From the NCBI RefSeq assembly GCF_017591435.1, contig NC_059303.1, positions 1,781,949-1,845,948 of the forward strand: 64,000 bases of DNA, in the 5' to 3' direction. The stretch comes from Portunus trituberculatus (Eukaryota > Arthropoda > Malacostraca > Decapoda > Portunidae). Positions 58,165 through 64,000 of this stretch are shown here, in pieces (position 1 is the stretch's first letter; each line of letters begins with the position of its first letter). The notes below the pieces were generated by a model. That model ran no database searches and had not been told where the DNA came from. It was given only the letters and a program-made list of their open reading frames with translations. The translations under genes and the position numbers were made by a program.

Positions 58165-60947
58165 ATGATGTATACAAACATAGATGGGATTTTATCTGGT
58201 AAATTAGAATTAAGAGATTACATAAAGAAAGAAGAACCAGATATTGTATGCCTGGTGGAAACAAAGTTAAATGAGGCAATAAAAGTAGACATAGATAAAA
58301 GGTATAATATATGGAGGAGAGATAGAGTCGGTAAAGGAGGTGGAGGAATCATGATGGTGTTAAGGAAAGAGATGGTGGTAAATCAAGTGGAGTGTGGGGA
58401 AAGAAAATCAGAAATACTGTACATTAAGATACATATTAGTAAAAAGGAGTTAACAATCATTGGAACATATGTGCCACCAAAAACAAATTCATAGACTAAT
58501 CAAAACTATAAAGACATGATAAATGACACAATAAGGAGTCTTACAAGAATCATTAAAGAAAGGAGAAAAGTGATATTAGTACGAGATTTCAACTGTAAGG
58601 AGGTGGACTGGGAAAATTATGAAAGTGGTATGGGGGAAGAAGCCTGGGTGATAGATTCCTGAACCTAATGATAGATCATTTGGTGGTCCAAAGTGTAAAG
58701 GAAAACACAAGATTCAGAGAAAACGATGAGCCGGCGAGATTGGACCTAGTTTTTACAAGGGATATACAAATTAAAGATGACATAAGATATAAGTGCCCAT
58801 TGGGAAAGAGTGACCATATAATATTATAAATGGATATAGAAGAAGGAAAGGAAGATAGAGATGAATCATACAAAGGAGACCGATTAAATTACAGAAAGGC
58901 TGATATTGAGAATCTCAAGAACTATTTTAAAATGTAAACTGGGAGGAGATGGAAAACTCAGAAACGGTTCAAGAGAAATATAACTTATTTTTGGAAATAT
59001 ACAAAACAGGAGTCAGGAATATGTCCCAAATATAGACCTAAAGAAGAAGGAAAGAAAGATTGGTTTAATGCAAGATGTGCTAGGGCAAAGGAGAAATGAG
59101 ATGGAGCATGGAAAAGGTGGAGAAGAAACAGAAATCCAGAAAATAAGGAAAACTTCAAAACAGTAAGAAATGAATATGCTAAGGTGAGAAAGGAAGAAGA
59201 AAGGAACTATGAAAAGGACATTGTCGAAAAATGTAAGGAACAACCAAAATTGTTCTACAGATTCATAAATGGAAAAATAAGACTAAAAGACACAATAGAA
59301 AGGTTAAAAGGAGAGAACGGAATGGTGGAAGACCCAAAAAGTATGGCAGAACTGTTAAATAGTAAATTTCAGGAGGTCTTTGCTAAGGAATCCTAATTTG
59401 AAAGACCACAGGGTAATAGAGAGACTGTCCATATGAAAGAGATTAAAGTAACCAAGCTTTAAATAAAAAAGTTGATGACTGAACTGGATGAGGAAAAGAC
59501 AATATGATCGGATGAAGTCTCAGGCAGAATACTGAAAGAATGTAGGGAAGAACTAGCAAGTCCTATATACATCATAAAATGCTGAATAGAAAATGGAACA
59601 GTACCAGTGAAGTGGAAAACAGCTGAGGTGGTTCCCATATATAAGAGTGGAAGGAAGGAAGAACCTTTAAATTACAGGCCGGTATCACTAACTAGTGTAA
59701 TATGCAAGATGTGTGAAAGAATAATAAAGAAACAATGAATCGAGTTCCTTGAAGACAACAAATTATTATCAAATAGCCAATTTGGTTTTAGAAAAGGTCA
59801 GTCATGTGTAACAAATTTATTGAGTTTCTACTCTAGAATAGTTGATAGAGTACAAAAGAGAGAGGGATGGATTGACTGTATTTATTTAGATTTAAAAAGG
59901 CTTTGATAAAGTGCCACATGAAAGATTACTATGGAAGTTAGAGGAGAAGGGTGGCTTAAAAGGAAGCACATTGAGATGGATGAAAAATTACTTGAAGGGG
60001 AGAGAAATAAGGACGATAGTTAAAGATATGAAGTTCAAGTGGAGAACACTAGACAGTGGAGTGCCACAGGGTCAGTATTGGCACCAATACTTTTCTCATA
60101 TATATAAACGACATGCCAGAGGGAGTGAACAGCTACATAAATCTGTTTGCAGATGATGCAAAACTGTGCAGAGTCATTAAACAAAAAGAGGATTGTGAAA
60201 TACTACAGGAAGACTTAAACAAGATCTGGAAATGGAGTGAAAAATGGGAGATAGAATTCCATGTGGACAAAAGCCATATCATGGAAATGGGAAAAAGTGA
60301 AAGACAACCAGTGGGAATCTATAAGATGGGAGATGGAGTAGAACTAGAAAAAGTAAAAAAGGAAAAGGGCTTGTGAGTGACAGTGGAAGAAAACAGTCAA
60401 AAGGTAAGCCATATTGATAGAATTTTCAGAGAGACGTATAATTTGCTAAGGAATATTGGTTTAGCATTTCACTATATGGACAAAGAAATGATGAAGAAAT
60501 TGAGAAGTACTAAAATAAGACCTAGATTGGAATATGCAGGAGTTGTGTGGACCCCCATAAAAAGAAACACATAAGGAAATTGAAGAGACTGCAAAAAATG
60601 GCTACAAGAATGGTTCCAGAATTTAAAGGGATGACATATGAGGAGAGACTAAAGCTATGGATCTACCAACCCTGGAACAGAGAAGAGAGAGAGGGGATCT
60701 GATACAAAATTATAAATTGATTAACAGAATGGATCAAGTGGATAATGACAAACTAATCCTGAGAGAAGAATATGACATTAGAAGCACAAGATCGCGTAGT
60801 AAGAAACTGTTAAAAAATTTAGTTTCCGCAAAGATGTGTTGAGACTTGGAACAGTTTGAGTGAGGAAATGGTGTCACTAAAGAGTGTACATAGTTATAAA
60901 GAAAAATTGGATAAGTGTAGATACAGAGACGGGGCCACACTAGCATA
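58165..60947 (+). pseudogene. LINE-B8 ORF2 (broken)
   Basis: Endonuclease start MMYTNIDGILSGKLELRDYI and GTYVPPKTNS up to a stop at 58492-58494. A GDFN motif is changed to VRDFNCKEVDW (58585). Linker open at 59184-59396. RT motifs are split over frames: LKRL in place of LKKAFD (a deletion near 59895), LLWKLEEKGGLKGSTLRWMK, LFADDAKLCRVIKQKEDCEI (60146-60205) and RPRLEYAGVVWTP (60520-60560). Several stops. Catalytic FADD is retained. Confidence 0.75.
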
Positions 60948-61738
60948 AAACCCAGGCCCTGTAAAACTACAACTAGATAAATACAACTAGGTAAATAAAC
61001 ACACACGAGACGCGGTCAAGCAAGGACGCACTGGCACCTTTCCGACAATCAGCTGATCTTCACTACATACATACCTGTTGTACAGTATTTACAGTGGCCT
61101 GGGCAGGTAATGTGGACTCATTTTTTTCATGAAATTAATTATTAAGGAATGATGAGTGAAAAAAAGATTCCATCAAAATGCAAACATGAGACTAGAGAAG
61201 GAATGAAAGCTGATGATGACTCTGTTGGTGAGGGAGAGCGCGTATTTGAAGGCTTCATACGACGAATACTTCACTACTTAAGAGAGTGTTAAATATTGAA
61301 CATAAACTAGATAAATTGATAAAGGTGAATATGGAAATGAAAGAGAATGAAGAACAGGAAAAAGAGTTTATAAAACTGAGAGAAAAGATAAAAAAAAGTG
61401 GAAGAAAACGAAGCTAGGCTAAGAACGGAAAACGAAGAACTAAAAAAGGAAGTAGCTAACTACAAGAAGCAGATGGAAGAAGGACTTGGTAAAGCTGAGA
61501 AAGAAAAAGAGAAGCTGAAAGATCTTGTAAACAAGGAAGAGGAAAGAGTACAGAACGTGATTAAAAAAGAAGTACAAGCATGGAGAGTCCAAGATAAGAA
61601 AGATAAGGCTGATTTTCAGGAGGTGATTCAAGAACAACTTTTAAAGAAAAAGAAGAAAATATGACAAACAAAATGATAGGAGTCCTCAAAACAAAAGAAA
61701 ATCTAGTTAGAGAAATTGCAGAAAAAAAGAAGAGTGTA

Positions 61739-62799
61739 CAGTAAAACCTCAGCTCACGACCATAATTCGTTCCTAAATCCTGTTCGTCACCCGATTTGTT
61801 CGTCCCATGAATCAATTTTTCCCATAAGAATGTATTGAAATACCATTAATCCGTTCCAGACCAAAAAAAGATCATACATTTGTCCATAAAACCCATTCAA
61901 AATAGACCTTTAATGTATGCATGACATGAACGAAATAATTATAAAAAGCCTAAATTGTTTTACTTACCTAAATGCTATCAAAATGATATTAAAATGAATA
62001 AAAAAGAAAGGGTTATTTACTTGAGAGACTACACGTTGATGGCATGATGGAATGGAGGAGAGGAGGATGGGGAGGAAGACAGACAAGATCCGAGAAAACA
62101 GTCATGAGAGAGGACTTTGGATGTGCACAGCGTGCCAGAGCTACACAACAGCTGTGTAGCGTCACAAGTCAATGCCGCTATGTGGGGCCCGGTTATAGTG
62201 AACATCGATGTGGGAAACATGGAAAGATTGCCAGTCTTTGTCTCTGCCTTTGAAAGACCCTTGCCTGCTGGGGATTGACTTCCTCACGGGTGTGGGAGCA
62301 AGTTTAGACTTCCAAGAAGGGAAGTTAAAGGTACCTGGCCAGGAAGTTCCTTTGATCCTCGGAGGTGATGGTCAGTGTGAGAGAAGCGGGCAGTAGGGCG
62401 GTGTTCCTTGCCAGGCGAGCGAGGAAACAGCTGCGATGGATGTACCACAATCTGCAGTACCTGAACATGGCCAGGATGATGATGACAGCAACGCTGAGAG
62501 CCACCAGAGCAGCGAGGATAACGAGGAAGCTACAGTGAGAGCGCCAGTAACATCACCATGCCCAGGAAAAACAGGAGAAAATCATGGTGTACGGAGATTA
62601 TGTTATGTAATATTTTCATATGTTCCTGTTTCTATTTTCTTTTGTGCTTATGTTTTGTTTTGTTGTTGTGTGATAGCCAGATTGGCTATCACACAAATGA
62701 AAGTGTTGAAATATCGTTCGTTTGGGTCCATATATTGACAAATTTTGGTCTCCCCGAATTGTTCGTCCCTAGAGACGTTCGTCAAGCGAGGTTTTACTG
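61739..62799. mobile_element. PogoC element (1061 bp, TA target duplication) with retropepsin-like cargo
   Basis: Ends CAGTAAAACCTCAGCTCACG and the complement of GTCAAGCGAGGTTTTACTG, flanked by TA at 61737-61738 and 62800-62801. The word GTTCGTC repeats in both ends, with core CGTTCCTAAA at 61768-61777. The interior has no transposase. It contains a stretch resembling a retroviral-type protease C-terminus (62249-62380) and an acidic 100-codon frame (62436-62738) with no recognised domain. Confidence 0.82.
62249..62380 (+). pseudogene. Retropepsin-like fragment captured in PogoC
   Basis: Reads KDPCLLGIDFLTGVGASLDF followed by QEGKLKVPGQEVPLILGGDG. The ILGIDFL...GA.IDF....L layout is the flap-to-C-terminus part of gypsy-type aspartic proteases, after the active-site DTG, which is not visible. 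The frame is open here. Why a pogo-like element carries it is unknown; capture from a gypsy retroelement is the simplest reading. Confidence 0.5.
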
Positions 62800-63283
62800 T
62801 ACTCGTATTTGGAATAAAAGAAAAAAATATAAAATATAGACCAAAAAGAGAAAAAGAAGAAATGAAATCAGTCAAAGACCTACTGAAGAATGTAAACGAC
62901 GAAGATAGGCAGAATTTGGAAGAGGAAGTAGAAGAAATAAACAGAATAGGACCATATCAAGAAGGAAAAACGAGACCAATTGAAATACTACTAAAATCAC
63001 AAGCAGCAACATAAGATATATTATATAGAACAACAAAACTTAGAAAAACAGAAGGCTACAAGGATATCTATATAAAGAAAAATAGAAATGAGGAAGAAAG
63101 GAAGAGATACAATGAACTGGGGGCAGCACTAAGGGAAAAGAATAATGAAAGGTCAGAAGAGGAAAAAAAGGCATTTTTTTGGAGAATTCTAGGAGACAGG
63201 ATAAGGAAATGGTATATAAACGAGAAGGAAGAGAAAAAAGTGGAACAAGTTTAACTAAAAATGATAAAGGCAAAAGACTAAAA

Positions 63284-64000
63284 ATGATGTATACAAACAT
63301 AGACGGGGTTTTATCAAGTAAACTAAAATTAAAAGATTACATAAATAAAGAAAATCCAGATATTGTATGCGTAGCTGAAACAAACCTAAATGAGGCAATC
63401 AAAATAGACTTGGATAATAGGTATAATGTATGGAGAAGAGACAGAGTGGGTAAAGGAGGAGGAGTCATGATTATGTTAAGGAAGGAGATAGTGATAAACC
63501 AAGTGGAATGTGGGGAAGGAAAAGCAGAAGTATTGTATGTTAAGATGCATATTAATAAAAAAGAGTTAACAATCATTGTAACATATGTGCCACAAAAAAC
63601 AAATTCATGGACCAATCAAGAATATAAAGACATGATAGATGACACAATAAGGAGTCTAACGAGAATTGTTAAAGAAAGGAAAAAGTGATATTAGTAGGAG
63701 ATTTCAACTGTAAAGAAGTGGACTGGGAAAATTATGAAAGTGGTATGGGGAAGAAGCCTGGGAGAAAGATTCTTGAACCTAATGATAGACAATATGATGG
63801 ACCAGAGAGTAAAGGAATGCACAAGATTCAGAGGAAACGACGAGCGGCAAGATTGGACCTAGTTTTTACAAGGGGTATACAAATGAATGATGATATAAGA
63901 TATAAGTGCCCATTGGGAAAGAGTGACCATGTAATATTAGAAATGGATATAGAAGAGGGAAAGGAAGATAGAGACGATTCATACAAAGGAGACCGATTAA
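63284..64000 (+). pseudogene. LINE-B9 ORF2, endonuclease (partial, continues)
   Basis: MMYTNIDGVLSSKLKLKDYI (63284), VCVAETNLNEAIKI, GGVMIMLRKEIVINQVECGE and VTYVPQKTNSWTNQEYKDM are open to 63688. A one-base shift precedes LVGDFNCKEVDWENYESG (63692-63745) and LGKSDHVILEMDIEEGKED (63912-63970). All endonuclease motifs are visible, with two frame breaks. Confidence 0.78.

Larger units (their letters stand above)
56927..61007 (+). mobile_element. LINE-B copy B8, full length
   Basis: The 5' UTR begins GAGAGATGCGGTCGAGGAAAG directly after CACACAC, almost the same as B9. ORF1 starts at 57058, ORF2 at about 58165, ending at a TAA (60945-60947). The 3' end reads CAACTAGATAAATA then CAACTAGGTAAATAAACACA, with a few AC before B9. 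A (TA)n expansion disrupts ORF1. Confidence 0.85.
61152..63254 (+). pseudogene. LINE-B9 ORF1, split by PogoC
   Basis: N-terminus at 61152, frameshift near 61255. The coiled coil is at 61398-61660 (ARLRTENEELKKEVANYKKQ). PogoC follows, then FGIKEKNIKYRPKREKEEMK, GPYQEGKTRPIEILLKSQAA (62950-63009) and IYIKKNRNEEERKRYNELGA. Single-base changes and a TAA near 63011 break it. Confidence 0.65.
61008..64000 (+). mobile_element. LINE-B copy B9, 5' part, runs off the window; contains PogoC
   Basis: The 5' end GAGACGCGGTCAAGCAAGGA follows CACACAC, as in B8. ORF1 starts at the ATG at 61152 (MSEKKIPSKCKHETREGM). PogoC interrupts at 61739-62799; removing it with one TA restores KKSVLVFGIKE, the RRM-like start. 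ORF2 begins near 63284 and reaches past the endonuclease at the window end. Confidence 0.85.

Overview
The window is eukaryotic nuclear DNA made almost entirely of stacked transposable elements. One host gene fragment is visible: two spliced exons of a tubulin-folding cofactor D (TBCD) gene at 31543-32091. The organism is most likely a decapod crustacean, probably a crab. This rests on a tRNA-derived SINE head and body that I recognise from decapod genomes, on very long (TA)n and (AC)n microsatellites, and on the mix of LINE, BEL/Pao, Ty3/gypsy, Tc1 and pogo-like elements. The species assignment is inference. There are no bacterial genes, operons, ribosome binding sites or CRISPR arrays.

Layout. 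1-2664: an APE-type LINE with poly(A)-tailed relatives ('LINE-A'), present as an inverted 5' part followed by a sense 3' part. 2667-5066: a pogo-like fragment ('PogoA'), a (TA)n tract and unassigned DNA. 5067-16545: a minus-strand run of a second LINE family ('LINE-B', CR1-like, ending in a GTAAATAC-type tandem repeat), opened by a PogoB element, tRNA-derived SINEs, and a PogoA element that itself carries an 877-bp TTAA-flanked element. 16550-21950: a LINE-A 3' end, then a decayed Ty3/gypsy pol carrying two inverted-repeat elements (PogoE, PogoF). 21982-30640: a chain of TA-flanked DNA transposons (PogoD, four PogoA copies in the window overall plus fragments, one nearly intact Tc1 element, PogoB), most of them joined by (TA)n tracts. 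One PogoA copy contains a LINE-A, which contains a hAT element. 30641-33853: the TBCD region with a degraded CENP-B-like transposase and a SINE. 33854-34178: a MITE with terminal inverted repeats of about 60 bp. 34190-40408: a BEL/Pao LTR retrotransposon on the minus strand with nearly identical LTRs. 40409-64000: a head-to-tail plus-strand array of LINE-B copies joined through short terminal repeats and (AC)n, running off the window.

How it fits together. The nesting gives a relative order of events, because removing each insertion and one copy of its target duplication restores the reading frame or the sequence of the element it interrupts. No element is fully intact as written. The closest are the Tc1 transposase (one TGA) and the BEL/Pao polyprotein (four single-base breaks, all at T runs). 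The family names LINE-A, LINE-B and PogoA-F are labels for this annotation only, not database names.
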